A DNA stretch of 64,000 bases from Drechmeria coniospora. Lineage: Eukaryota; Ascomycota; Sordariomycetes; Hypocreales; Ophiocordycipitaceae. The notes below the pieces were generated by a model that was not told the DNA's origin, did not search any database, and saw only the letters and a program-made list of their open reading frames with translations. The first letter of the stretch is position 1. Every line of letters starts with the position of its first letter. A program made the position numbers and the translations under genes. The stretch lies in NCBI RefSeq assembly GCF_001625195.1, contig NC_054389.1:558001-622000 (forward strand). Direction: 5' to 3'. Below are positions 33,801 to 46,387 of this stretch, piece after piece.

Positions 33801-36508
33801 TTCAACCATGGCGTCATCGTCGAGGACAACATCCTCCAAGCCAACGGCAAGTTGGCCCATGGCAGTGATGGCCTTGTCATTTCCCTTCTTCGCTTCCGCA
33901 GACAGCTTCGTGATGATCGTGTCCACGGATGGATGACTGCTCGATGTGGGCACGGCGAGCCCCGCTGACCAGAGCTGGGAGAATGATTCCAAGGCGGATG
34001 TATACAACGACGACGAGACCTCGTCCCCGACTAGATACAGCAGAGGGTATTCGGGATCGAGGACCGATTCGCGATCATAGTACCTGGACCGAGAAGTGAG
34101 GTAGCCGAGTGCCAGCAACGCGCCTTCGGCGGCATTCGCTTCCGACCCAACCAGCTGCTCAGCGTTGGCGAACATGGAACACAATGTCTTGCTCCAGCTC
34201 TCCACGCTGCGGGAGCTGTTCGCCGGGTGAGCAGCGAGTATGCCGAGCGCCCTGGCCGCCAGTCTTCGAATCTCCTTGCTGTTGGATTTGATCAGCTTGA
34301 GCAGGTTGGAACCGGAGTCGATCAGGTAGCCGAGGGGCCCGCCGGGGCTCAGCGAGGCGACGTCGACAAAGCAGCGGATGCATTCTTCGACGACGGGAGA
34401 ATCTTCCAAAAACATGCCCTCGAGGCACGATTTTAGGTAAAAGACGACGTATCCGCTGTCGACCGTCCGAAGATATTCCCTGATGCGATCTCGGGCGACT
34501 ACATCCGTCCTGACGTGGGCGTCCAGTGTATGCATCCAGTCCGGCTGGATGTCAAAATCGCCGAGCGCCGACAGCAGCATTACGTGCTTGCAGTACCGGA
34601 GGGCAACCGGAAAGGCTAGGATGCGTCCGGGCAGAAAGTTCTGAAAGACGGCCTTATCCGTAAGCGAGGGCGAAGCGCCGGCGTGCTGACGACCCGAGTT
34701 CTGAGAAGCGCCGATGAGCGAGTCGAAAAAGGTTATCGTCATTTCCTTCCAGTCGGGCAGGTCAGGGGCCGCCTCGCTGTGGGCCAAGTACGTCCACGGG
34801 TCCAGGCCCTTGTGGCCTTGTTCGACAACATCATTCCGCTCGTTCGGCCGACCGGCGACGGCAAGGACATCTATCCACCTGCCGTGAATGTCGCAGAATG
34901 GCAGGCACTGATTTGCCCACTTGACGACTGCGTGGCGTGTGCTGCGAACGGCCGGAGCTTCGTCGGGGAGTGACATGTACGTCAGCAACATGGTTGTCAG
35001 CATCGCTTCGTCTCGTCCCACGCCTGGAGGAATGACTGCCGTCAGGCTGGAGAGGGCGCCGTCGATGTTGACGACGGCGTCGTTGGTCGTGTCTTCCGAC
35101 AGGGACCGGAACAGCCATGCGGCGAGATCGAGCGAGTCCTTGACCGGCAGCTCGGCGCTTCTGGCGAGAGTTCCGATGGTTTCGTACGCGCGGCATCGCA
35201 GGTTGATGTCATCATGCGATGTCTGCTGTGGACGGGGCCAGCCCTGCGTCTCGAGGTAGGAGCGCATGCTACGGATCAGGGGAGGTCCGCTGGCGAATCC
35301 AGGCTTCGAGGGACCAACTCGTGCCACCCAGGACAGGTACTGGAACAAGGCTTTGTGCAGTTTCGTTCGTTCCAGAACGCTCGACGGCTGGAGAGTGGCA
35401 TCGGTCGAACCATCCGACCGCTGAGGCATGAAATCGAGGGCAACGACAGCCATGATGTCGTCGGCCATGGAAGTCGACAGTGTCGATTTCGACAGAATGT
35501 TGAGGATTCGGGTCCTGTAGGGAACCGGTAGGATAGAGTGCGAGCGAAACAGGCGCTTGACGAGAGACTCGTCCTCCATGGAGATGGATGTTCTCTTGAT
35601 GATCTCCTCGGCGGACGAGGCAACACGGTTGTCGAAGCCCGATGCGGCAAAAACAGCGGGGAGGAACTTTTCTTCGTCCGTGAATGCTCCGCTCGCCAAG
35701 AACGTCACGAGCTTTGCCTTGAGCTCCGACAGCCTCTTGAAGACCTTTTCCGTGTCGGGATTCTCGGTTGGAAAGAGAGCCAGCTCGTCGGGCTCGAGGG
35801 CCGCGTTTGCGCTCGCGAGGGACTGCGAACCAACTGGTGCGCGCAAACGCAGAAAAATGCCGACGAGATTGGCGAGGTATTTCGCGTCATCGTCATTTGA
35901 CAGGCCAATCGAGGCTCTAAACGAATCGTCTTCCTTGCTCCCTCGAGGAGGTATCCTCATGTCGAGAAGCAAGCGGAGAACAATGTTCAGCATGGTGCTC
36001 GCTCTAGGCTGGCCCTGGTCGCGGGCGATTCCAGACAGAGCATTGGGGATGAGTTCCCTCCTATCCTCCACGTCTAGCCTATCGAGACTGTGCTGGATGA
36101 AGGATAGATCGAGCTGCTTGATGACGGGAGAGTCGTTGGACTTGTACTGCTGCAACAATGCCTTGACTGGTAGGATGATTCTGCAAGGACGAGAGGGTCA
36201 GATGAAGATGCAGAGGCAGGACGCAAGGAATCTCACTCGGGTGGCTGAATAAAGGTCTTTAACCTGGCCAAGATTTGTATCACCTGTTCGAGCGAGTTAG
36301 CGGGGGGGGTTGGCGACGGAGAGGTGGAGGAGAAACGCACCCTCGCCCTCACCGATGCATGCTCGCTCGCTGCTTTCAAGATGACAGGGGCCAGATAGCG
36401 CTGAAGTAGCTCATGGAGCTTGACTTCATTGTTTGCAACACCGAGGATTTTGAACTCGACGCTTTCGACCAGGCGTAGCTCACGCTGCTCCGGTGTAGGG
36501 TCGGCCAT
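30882..36508 (-). CDS. ecm29: Proteasome adaptor and scaffold protein Ecm29
   Basis: Exons 36508-36341, 36283-36237 and 36180-30882; 1837 residues, close to the size of yeast Ecm29 (about 1870). The N-terminus (MADPTPEQRELRLVESVEFK, then LARLKTFIQPPE, then PVKALLQQYKSND) and segments such as LRLLLDMRIPPRG and LFRSHSILPVPYRTRILNIL match the conserved N-terminal region of the family. The rest is a continuous series of HEAT-like helical repeats, with no membrane segment or signal peptide. Known Ecm29 binds the 26S proteasome, joins core and regulatory particles and acts in quality control under stress. Two short 5' introns precede one very long exon. There is no frameshift or internal stop. Confidence 0.93.
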
Positions 36509-38760
36509 GGTGGCGAGGATGGTGAGCTTTTGGACCGACCAAGGGAGGAGACACGATCTGGTTTCGTAACCTCGTGGACGGGAGAACAAGGCAGCAGGCA
36601 CTTGCGAGTGTGGAGTGGTCCTCGCCAAAGCACAGGCTGCCGCTTGGTGACGACGGCCCGATGGACGACGGATATCATTATGGCAACGGTTCGCGGCAGG
36701 GAACGAGCGGGGCATGACTAAGCGATTGGAATCATCGTGGTACCTCGGCGTTTTTCAACTCCAGGGCAACACGACCCCGTGATTACTTGCATCCATCCAT
36801 ACTTACAGGCACAGTACTGTACTCTGTACACATGCATGATGAAGTATGCAGCCTTGAGTCACTTCACGCGAGCGATACGACTTGCGGGTTGATATGTGTA
36901 CCTGAAATTGGAGAATCTTGGACGCGTTATTTTTTTCCGGTCTGCCGAGCAGATGCTGCCTTGACGCAGTCGACTCCCAACCGAACACGTACCTGGGCGT
37001 GCCTACTACTTGTAAGTACAAGTACTGTACTGTACTGTACTTACTGTACTGTACTGTACTGTACTTACTGTACTGTACTGTAGTACTGTACTGTACTGTA
37101 CTGTACTGTACTGTAGGTGGATGTGCTCCATACTAAGTGTACAGCAGCTCAGTGCCTGTACTGCAAGGTTACACCTACTTACAGTAATGATAAGTACCTA
37201 GTAGTAAGCACTTACTGTACAAGCTGTAATACAGTACACCTCAAGTAAGTACAGTAAGTACGGAGTACATTACAGCAAGTATTACGTTTTGTAAGTAAGT
37301 AATACCTACTAAGTATGTACGGAGACGACAGATCAGGGTCCACTCCACCGAGTGCTGCGAGGTTAGCGCCTCATCCGTTCAGTGTTCCCAGTAATTACGG
37401 AGTAATTACAGTACATGTACGGAGTACAAGGAAGTACTATTAACATGTGCTTGCAAGTGGCAGGATTCAGTTGTTTTCTCCGTTGTAGTACTAGGAACCT
37501 AGTACCTACCTGTAATTACTAGTAGGTACTAGGTACTCCGTACCAGGATACGGATTCTGCAAGTCCAGTGATGCACCTCCACCTACTAGGTACTGTAGGT
37601 TCCAAAGTAATAATAGTACTTTAAGCCAGTACGGCACATAGGTACTTAAGTACAAGTACTTACGGCCTTGCTCGCCCCCGAAAATCAATCCCCATCCTGT
37701 CGACTGTCGAGAGACCGGGCCAAAGCGAAACTGCCACGGCAGTCTCCGGGTGCTTCCGCCTATCAATGGAAAATTTGGGATCCGCCATCGGGTGTTTAAC
37801 GATCGCCCTGCTCTGGTAATACGAGACCTGAGTCCTTACGTAATTGTTTTCGATTTTGGAGGGTTTGAAGTGGTTAAGCGTACAAGTACTCGGTAGGTTG
37901 TGGGTGTATTAGTAGGTGTACTGTACTGTACTGTACTGACAAGTACTAAATTACTAAGGTGGTGGGTGTACTTGGTAGGTGTACTGATGAGTACATGTAC
38001 CGTTCTCCGTACTGTAAGTACTTACTTCGGTAGGTGCCTAGTAAGTAGGTCATACTGGTGCGCTTACTGAACTACAGAGTACTTGCAAGTGCCTCAATGC
38101 AACGAGTTTGTGAATTTTACAGGTAATACTCCGTACTTATCAAAGGTTCCACGGAGCATTACAAGGAGTGCCTACTTACGTAGGTAGGTATCTTGTATAT
38201 TAACCTGTGCGCCCATGCGCTACACTTGCATGTACTGTACGCCTTCACCTACATGCACCTACACTACGCATATGCTGCACATGTCGGTGTGCGAGCACTC
38301 CATGCTTCGTCTGCGTTCTAGCAAGTACTGTACTTACTTACATGTATGTACCTGCCCGCCGAGGTATATTTACCTGTTTCTCTGCGAGGCCAAGTGTAGT
38401 GCGGGGTAATCCCGTACGGCGTTCAAATGGCGCTCGGATCGACTAAGGACCAATCCGCCGTTGGACTCTTTTGTACAAATACATGCAACATGCTTACTCC
38501 GTACTAGGTACGCAAGTAAATCATATCTACTGTAGCCTGTAATTGTACGTAGTAGGGTACTAGGTGCAGAGCTATACTTTTAGACAGTGGGCGTACAAGT
38601 TAGTACTCAAGGTACCTCTACCTACGTAGGCACTGTTCCATGGTGCTTGGACAGTCGTAAGTACTCCGTACGTGTATACAGTACATGTGCAGTACTCTAC
38701 ACTGTACATGCAAGTACTCCGTACGCCTACTTGTATTACTTAGGTACTTCATATTCCGTA
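36509..38760. repeat. Ecm29 upstream flank followed by a GTAC-rich spacer
   Basis: Positions 36509-36780 are the likely Ecm29 promoter. The rest is dense in GTAC words, with a TACTG array at 37024-37112. No gene seen. Confidence 0.7.
37024..37112. repeat. (TACTG)n microsatellite
   Basis: Near-perfect TACTG units broken only by two TACTTACTG variants and one TAGTACTG. It is the purest example of the word bias of these spacers. Confidence 0.9.
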
Positions 38761-39959
38761 CGTATGTAACTATCGGACGCTTTGTCAACTCGCTTACAAG
38801 GGGCCCATGTCGATCGTGCCAGGCACGATCTGATTGAATCATCGCGAAGCAAGTGATTAATTACTGCACTTGCTGGAGTTGATGTACACTGTACATGGAT
38901 AGTACGTCCTTGGGAGGGAGTACAGGAGGACAAGTCTGGAAGAATGCCAGAACCGACATGTACAGTGTACATGTGGACTTTTTTGTATTCTCGCGTTTGT
39001 GCGTGATGGCGGTCGGTGACTGGCCCTTCCCGCTTGTGTGCGACATCGCCCACGCCGATATTCCTATTCAAGATTTCAGGTGGGCGAGCCGATACGCCGG
39101 CAATTGGGCGGTTTTCACGAGACAGCTCCGCATGAGCATGTAAGGGTAGTGGCACATGCATGTACGGAGTGTTAAGTAATAAGTGTTGGTCACCCGCCAC
39201 ATGGCGAATGGAGCGCAGCATTCTTGGATGGAGACAGACCCCTGACGTGGGAGCCGACGGATGGCGACCGTCAGACGGTGCCGACAAATCACAACCTTTC
39301 GGGACCATTCCCATCGACCGTGACCGAAAGCCCGCTCCGACATCGAGAACAAGTCCAGAGTCGAACGTACCGGTGAATGGCTCAAGTTCAAACCGCTGTG
39401 CCGTGCCCACAGGCCCAGTGGCGGATTGGTGAGGGCCGAGCCGTCGATTGACGATGGGGGCAAGGACAGCCGGCCAGTCCTCTCGAGCCAAGCAAGGAAT
39501 TGACTCGACGAATTGGCTCCAGTCATGAAACAAGCAGACGAGTAGTGACAATCACTCCGTACTCGTACGGATGATGGACTGAGATGGCATGTCTGCTGTC
39601 CTCCATCCCCGAGCTGGCACGCCACGGATGGGCATTTGCAAATGCGTCGACAGATACACTCCGCACAGGACAAAAATAAAACCAAATACTACAGGTCAGC
39701 ACAATTCTGCGACCAGTCATGCCAGAACGTCCCTCGTATGCGCAGGGAGCCTCGGAGAAATGCAGGGAGCGAGGACGAGGCTGGGGCAGCTGGGAGTGTG
39801 AAACAGAGGCAGATGTACGGGATGGGTGAGACAAGATGCGGCGGCACCAGCCTTGGGTTTTTAGCACCATTCTGCAAGTACATGTAGGTGTAGGCAGACC
39901 GACACAGCGGGTGGCACGCCATAGTTACAGGTAACTGTGACGTGCCGTTTGTTGCCTGT
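38761..39959. other. Low-GTAC island without a recognisable gene
   Basis: About 1 kb of balanced sequence inside a long repeat-rich region. Open frames of 205-271 codons on the minus strand overlap one another and show no domain, signal peptide or intron structure. Positions 38766-38810 resemble part of 61743-61785 (GATGCTTTGTCAA-like, then GCTTAYAAGGGSCC). It could be an old transposon remnant or an uncharacterised transcript. Confidence 0.35.
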
Positions 39960-41700
39960 AGAACCTGCAGTAAGTACTCCGTACTACTTAATTACATGTG
40001 CTCCGTAGTTGCATGTACTGTACCTTGGCACATCACAGTAACACTTGCTGCTGTAAGTGTGCTGGAACGTCAACCAAGCACAACGACTAGGTACTACCTA
40101 GTCCCTGCTCACTGCAGGTAATTAACCTACTTACTACTAGGTTCCTACTTAGTAAACTGCTTGCTGGTAAGTCGGCACGGTGTACTAAGGCATCACCTAT
40201 CCGTACTCGATACTGAGCCAGCAGTCGATTAGCCTGACCCGTACTTTCATGTAATTACAGTACGGCTCCAACTGGACAGAGTAATGTGCTGCACGAACTG
40301 ACGCCGCCAGCGCATTGACGAGCATGAATGTACATGTACCTCACGTTTGGCGGCGTTCGGTCGGGATGAAGCGTTGACTCGGGTGCAGTGCTGACGCACT
40401 ACGAGGTACCTACGAATACAGGTACATGTATGCACAGGATGTGCAGGTAATACTAATACACCTTGCCGCAGGACACCGCACAGTACGTGTGTGTTAGACC
40501 CTGGAACGTTGCGGAATGCTACATGGCTCTACCAGGCAAGCGGAATTCCATGTCCGGGCGAGGCTCGAGGTGAGAACAGGCTGCATCAGGCACCAGCCTG
40601 CAAGTATTGAGATTTTATGCTGCCCTCGAGCAAGCGAGTGTCTACTGGCGCCGGAGCCTACAGGTGTCATCCTGGACGTGTCACCAAATGCGGATATGGT
40701 GCTGGTGAGGAAATTCTGCGGAGAGTGGCATGTTGGCTTCAAAGCATGAACCCGTTTAGAGACATCGTCATCACCGTGTACGGTGCACATGGCCAAGTAC
40801 AATACAGTACGTTTATTTTGCAGCTCTTGTTGCTCGCCACCTACGACATTTTCCTCCCAAGGTCATGTGCGCACCGGTGCTCGTACACGATACTTCCATC
40901 TCCGTGCGGCATCTTCAGCAATGAGGGGTATACCCCGTACCGACGACCAAAGTAGTACGATTCGTATTAGCAACGTTGTCCAAAGTACGTACACAGTACT
41001 CCGTACATGTCGGTTACGAGAACAGCATATTTCTGTATTATCCGTACTGTGCTGTGCTGTACGTGTCGGTAGTACCAGTCGACCATTATTAATACCATTT
41101 GCGCGTGCCAATGCAGATGTGCACCTACGTGCTCAGGTATCGAACAAGGACCCTTCGGCGCAAGCTCCCTATCTCACACGTGTTTACCCAGGTACAGGAA
41201 CTTGTACTCTATCCATATACTGTACAGATACTTGCACACCTACCTGTAACCTAGGTGTGCATGCAGTCGTTATTGCAAGTACTCGGTACTTATTGTTGGT
41301 GTGCACGCAGTCGTTTTGCAAGTACTCGGTACTTATTGTTGGTGTGCATGCAGTCGTTGTCGCAAGTACTCGATACTTATTGCTGGTGTTACTGGCAGGT
41401 GCCGAGGTTACTAGTACATGTATTCCGTACGTGTCACACCTGTTGTTGTGGAAATGCAAGCAAGCAGGCCCATGTACTGTAGTACTTGCAGGTGTACGGG
41501 TACGGAGTACGGAGTACTTGATCCGTAAGTACAGTACTTTAGTGTGTGCAATCTGCCGTCTGCGTCCACACCAACCTTGGACAATCCCAGTCACATACTG
41601 TCGTTGTACAACTACTTACTTACATGCACACCTACACCTACAACTAGTTGTACATGTACTTGCGCGCACAAACAAGTGCTTGGTTGACCAACAAGCAGAT
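39960..41700. repeat. GTAC-rich spacer
   Basis: Many TACTCCGTA, ACATGTAC and AAGTAC words, interrupted by a neutral stretch at 40490-40780 without a recognisable gene. A three-copy minisatellite is listed separately. Confidence 0.65.
41254..41388. repeat. Three-copy minisatellite of about 44 bp
   Basis: Units beginning GGTGTGCATGCAGTCGT and ending AAGTACTCGGTACTTATTG start near 41254, 41299 and 41341, with small differences in the middle. Confidence 0.85.
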
Positions 41701-41705
41701 CGTGC

Positions 41706-41852
41706 CCACACATGCGCACACACATGCGCACACACAAGCACACATACACACCCTCACACACACACATACACACACACACACCCTCACACCCTCACACACA
41801 CACGCACACACTCACACAGCACACACACGCAGCGTACACACAAACGCACGCA
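41706..41852. repeat. Imperfect (CA)n microsatellite
   Basis: CACACA runs with CATGCG, CATACA, CCTCA and CACGCA interruptions. Confidence 0.95.
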
Positions 41853-41859
41853 CGTTGTT

Positions 41860-44800
41860 GTGCACACCACCACTCGCGCAAGACCCTACCAACGCAATAT
41901 TACAGAGTACAGTACTCATCCTGTCTGTCCGCCCATGCTTCTCAAGCGCTGTTCGTTCCATGCCCTGCTCTTTCCTCCGTCATCGGCATCATCGTTGCTT
42001 GCTTTGATCGATCCTAGCATTTCCTTGCTCGTCTCCCCCTCGACCCGTCCGATCCCCCTTGGCCAGCTCTCGTGCAGCGAGCTCGTCATACCGAGACGTG
42101 CTTGTACCGTCACTGTGCAGTATCCGTCAACATCCCCACGCCGCCTCGACAGCATCCGATCTCGAGATTGAACGGCGGGCGAGCCCATCCGTCCAACGCA
42201 CCGACCCGCCTCATCCAAGCACTATACGCCTACGCGTGCAGTCTGCCTTGCCGCGACCGTCATTCTCGATGCACCAAAAACCAGTCGCCATCTCGTCTGC
42301 GTGATCGGATCGTTTGTGCGTGTTTCGACGAACCGTCAATCCCCGAGCTTCAATGGCAATGACGCTAACATCGCCAGGCCCACGCCTGGCACCCACTTGT
42401 GCTCGCCCAACGCCAATCCAAACCCAAATCCGAGCCCCTCCCACCACCTCCTGGGTCAAGGTCGGGGTTCCCTGGTTGCTCTGCTCATCACAAGTGTACA
42501 TTTACACCCCCCCCTCCGACCCCCCCCCCCCCCCCCCCCTCCCCTTTGGCATCGCCCTTGTCGACACTTGTTCCCTGCTTTCGCTTAAGCCAATCCTGCT
42601 GATCCCCGCGCGACCCGGCCCAGGCGGTGCAAGCGTCGACTTGTCGTGTCGTGTCCAACAGGGCTACAGCCAGCTCCGATCCGAGCACGAGTCGGGCAAA
42701 AAAAAAAGCCCTCGTCCAGCTTTCGCCCACGACCGGTTTTTCCTCTTCTCTCCTCACCTCGAACCCTCATCACCATTTCACGGCTCTTCCTTTGCGCGTG
42801 TTTCGGACATTGACTAAGAGAGTTACGGTTGTTTTGCCGGCGCCTAAAAGTGAGTATCAATCTCTCTCCCTCGTCAGACTCTCCTCCTCGTCCGTCATGC
42901 CGCCTGTCGACGCTTCCGTCTTGTCCGTGCTCCCTGGCCACTCTGGCGCGTTGCATCCTGGCCTGGACGGACCGCCTCAACCCGTGCGAACCCCTCAGCG
43001 GCAGCCGTGACGGAATCGCCCACGCTTCGACGCTCTGCGAGAACATCTCTGCCGCATTTCGGTGACCGGGTCTCGCGACGGGCCCTGCGATGGTCAGCGG
43101 TCGGAAATCCAATGTCTTTCGTTCTGCTCCATCCCCATTCGCCGGCACCATCACACCCGTCGTCTACGCCTTGCCGCCCTGCCGAAATTGACGGTGAACG
43201 CGCACCGCATCCCAACTCGCCAGCGCGCTTCCCGGAGCCTCGTTTCCCCGATGACGCGGCACGATGCGATGATGATCGTTGGCAAACCAAAAACTCGCAT
43301 CCGTCCCATCTCGAACGTTGGCGCCGGCGCGCTCGTCGATGCCGCCTGGAACACGCTGTTGTTCGCTCCGCGATGCGGCACCGCCGACGAGACCCCTCGA
43401 GTGCATTGTTCAGGGCTCCCATGGGCTCCGACGCCGTCGACTCGAATTGTCTGCGGATATCATCGATCCGGGCCCGGCCGCGCCATCGCATTCCGTCCCG
43501 TGCAGCGAACCCGACCTTCCAGGATGCCATCCGTCAAGGCGGTGCGCCCTCAATGCCGAGCACGTGTGGCCGTTTGGAATTCTTGCAGAGCGCCCGATGT
43601 GCGGCTCTTGCACGTCTGGTACGGAGGATTGCGACGTGTCCAATCGCCCCCAACGCAATTATGGATGCGTCGCGCATGCCTGGATCGACCATCTACAATC
43701 GCCTTCCTGTTCGCCGTGGCCACCGACCTGGTGCCGCTGGCTCCCTCTAGGACTGGCCAATCTCCGTGCCTTTCCTTGATGCCCATGCCGAATCTCGTTC
43801 CCTGCCGGCCTGCCGAGGTGGCCCTGGACACGCGACCATGACGGGAGCAGACGACATCACGACTGGAGCATGAAATGGGCGACTGGCTTCTGCCAAACGA
43901 CTGTGCTGACGTTGTTGGTAGGTTTCGGTGTTTTGAGAGCGTTTCAGCTGTTCAACCACGATCCTTCGGAATCCTTGGTACGCGCCCCTTCCGTTCACGA
44001 GACTTTTACGAACATCTCGACTCAGATTTCGGCTCCAGTCACCTCTTGGGCGCTGTCGTTCTTCCCGCCAGAATCTTCCACGACCTTACTTGCACATTCA
44101 TCGCGCGTGCTGGCGTCTTGACAGATCCTTGTCTTTCGACCCCTTTTCGCTGCTTCGGCATCTGGTCTGGAAACCGGCCTTTCTCGAGACTCAATATCCT
44201 TTCGGAACTCGGCCACTGCGTTCATAGGTGAGCACATTTCTGTTGGCGACGGGCCGTGCGAGGGGATGGACGTTCTGCGCCGGACGTCGATCGAGTCGTG
44301 TTGACATGCCGTTGGCCTGGTCGCCGTCTGACCTGCATCCAGATCGGAAGACATCTTCTCCGACGCCCCCTTCAGCATTCAGCGCAAATCTCGTCTCACG
44401 ACAGAGGTGCCTGCTACCGTCTGCCGGAAACGGACATTGTGCTGATGCGTGTGCAGTCCCTGTAGCGATATTCCCATCGTATTTGCGACCCCCTTGCTTG
44501 GACGTCAAGATTCGGTAAGCGCATCTCTCGTTTGATTTGGAACACCGCCCGTCTGCGGCAGCCTGATCCCCCGTCTGATGTCGCCGTCAACGCGTGCCAG
44601 CTCCCGTGAGCTGCACCAACCCGCCAGCTGCGTTGCAGCCCCCCCCAGCTGCCTGTGGCGACGCTGCTTCGAATCCGCGCTCGTTTGCAACGGCCACCAC
44701 TTCTCTAACGTTTTCTAGACTTTCAAGCCGTCAGTGAATCAAGCTTCATCAATACGACATTACGAGATACCTTTTTGGCACCGCTTGCATTCTCCAAACT

Positions 44801-44922
44801 GCCTTCGTTGACTTTGTATCTGGTATGGAAGATCCCCTCTCCCATGCACTGTCGGAAGGAATGAGGACATGGCCTTTGGCGTGCGGACGTTTCGTCCTCG
44901 CTAACCTCGTTTTCAAGTGAAC
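41860..44922 (+). other. Long, probably spliced leader and promoter region of the three-RRM gene
   Basis: Three kilobases of C/T-rich sequence with almost no GTAC words. Several good donor sites occur (for example 42850 GTGAGT, 44228 GTGAGC, 44515 GTAAGC), and a branch and acceptor pair (GCTAACCTCGTTTTCAAG, AG at 44916-44917) lies six bases before the start codon. This fits a long 5' untranslated region with one or more introns. Overlapping open frames of up to 259 codons show no domain. Inferred from splice-like signals only. Confidence 0.4.
42507..42544. repeat. Poly-C tracts
   Basis: Eight C, then TCCGA, then about twenty C with a single T before four more C, within the leader region. Confidence 0.9.
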
Positions 44923-46387
44923 ATGTCATTCCCCAACGGCACCCCCCCGGCTCCCGACATGTCGGCTGTCCCGCCCCCGCCCGGCTCTGCCGGAGACCAG
45001 GCAAAGACTACCCTCTGGTTCGTGAATCCGCAAGCCCGGTGGCCTTGTCGTCGCTAATGCCGAGGCAGGATGGGAGAGCTCGAACCCTGGATGGACGAGA
45101 ACTTCATCAAGGGTGTTTTCCTCTCCTCTGCTGGCGAGACCGTCAATGTTAAGGTCATTCGTGACAAGAACTCCGGGTACGCCGAGAACAGTCGTCGTCC
45201 GCTCCATCCCTCCCACCGCCGCCGTGCTAATGCGGTTGCAGCAACGCTGGGTACTGCTTCGTCGAGTTCAACTCTCCCGACGCCGCCAACAAGGCCCTCG
45301 GCTTGAACGGCACTCCCGTCCCCAACAGCTCCCGCCAGTTCAAGCTGAACTGGGCTTCTGGTGGTGGCCTCGTTGACCGACGGTACGTATCGACCGTGTC
45401 TCGCACCTGTGGTGCCGCCATCTGACGAGCCCCCAGCGACGATCGCGGCCCCGAGTACAGCATCTTCGTGGGCGACCTTGGTCCCGAGGTGAACGAGTAT
45501 GTCTTGGTCACCCTCTTCCAGGCTCGCTTCCCGTCGTGCAAGTCGGCCAAGATCATGACGGACGCCATGTCCGGCCAAAGCCGAGGCTACGGCTTCGTCC
45601 GCTTCTCCGACGAGAACGATCAGCAGCGCGCCCTGGTCGAAATGCAGGGCGTTTACTGCGGCAACCGACCGATGAGGATCTCGACAGCCACGCCCAAGAA
45701 TCGGTACGTTTTGTCCACCTGCCTGCCGGGTGCGCCTTGGTCCGTCCGTCGGTTCAGACGAGCTAACAGTCTCAGCGGCAACCAAGGATTCGGCGGACAT
45801 GGCGGCCCTCCCAACGGTGGCGGTCCCATGATGGGCGGCGGCATGCCTCAGCAGCAGATGTGGGGTGGTGGCATGCAAGCTGGCTTCCCCTACGGCGGTT
45901 ACAATCCTGCGACGCAGATGAACCAGTTCACCGACCCCAACAACACGACCGTCTTCGTCGGCGGCCTGTCCGGCTACGTCACCGAGGACGAGCTCCGATC
46001 CTTCTTCCAGGGCTTCGGCGAGATCACCTACGTCAAGATTCCTCCCGGCAAGGGCTGCGGTTTCGTCCAGTTCGTCCACCGCCATGCCGCCGAGATGGCC
46101 ATCAACCAGATGCAAGGATATCCCATTGGCAACTCGCGTGTCCGTCTGAGCTGGGGCCGCTCTCAGAACAACTCGGGTGTCGGCACCCCCTACCGCCCGG
46201 CGCCCCCTCCGCCTCACTACATGAGCATGCCCGGTCCCGGCGGTCCCGGTCCGTACGGTCCCCAGCACTTTGGCGGTCCCGCTCCTGGACTTCAGGGACC
46301 TCCTGGTCCTGGCCCGAACGGCCCTCCCCAGGTAAGAGATGGCAAGTCGGCGCGGAGCCTGAGCCGGTAGCTAACGCGCCGCAGTGA
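44923..46387 (+). CDS. Three-RRM RNA-binding protein (Nam8/Csx1/TIA-1-like)
   Basis: Exons 44923-45017, 45069-45176, 45242-45382, 45437-45703, 45776-46331 and 46385-46387, 389 residues. RRM1 (residues about 29-112) has LWMGELEPWM as RNP2-like and AGYCFVEF as RNP1. RRM2 (about 122-200) has SIFVGDLGPEV and RGYGFVRFS. RRM3 (about 260-335) has TVFVGGLSGYVT and KGCGFVQFV. A Gly/Met/Gln-rich linker separates RRM2 and RRM3, and the tail is Pro/Gly-rich. This arrangement matches fungal Nam8/Ngr1/Csx1 proteins, which bind U-rich RNA in splicing or mRNA stability control. The last intron joins CAG to TGA, so the final exon holds only the stop codon; without that splice the protein would end 13 codons later at 46370. 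Both ends are possible. Confidence 0.9.

Noticed and set aside
38736..39551. Minus-strand open frame of 271 codons in a spacer island
   Set aside because: No signal peptide, domain or intron structure, and it starts inside GTAC-rich repeat; kept only as an unexplained island.
41254..41388. Regular repeats that could be read as a small CRISPR array
   Set aside because: The units are contiguous with no unique spacers and the genome is eukaryotic.
40783..42171. Plus-strand open frame of 462 codons crossing the (CA)n region
   Set aside because: It consists of GTAC words, a minisatellite and His/Thr from (CA)n; no gene-like segment is seen.
43062..43841. Open frame of 259 codons in the leader of the RRM gene
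   Set aside because: Two overlapping frames are equally open, composition is Arg/Pro/Ser-rich, and there is no domain; it fits untranslated leader better.
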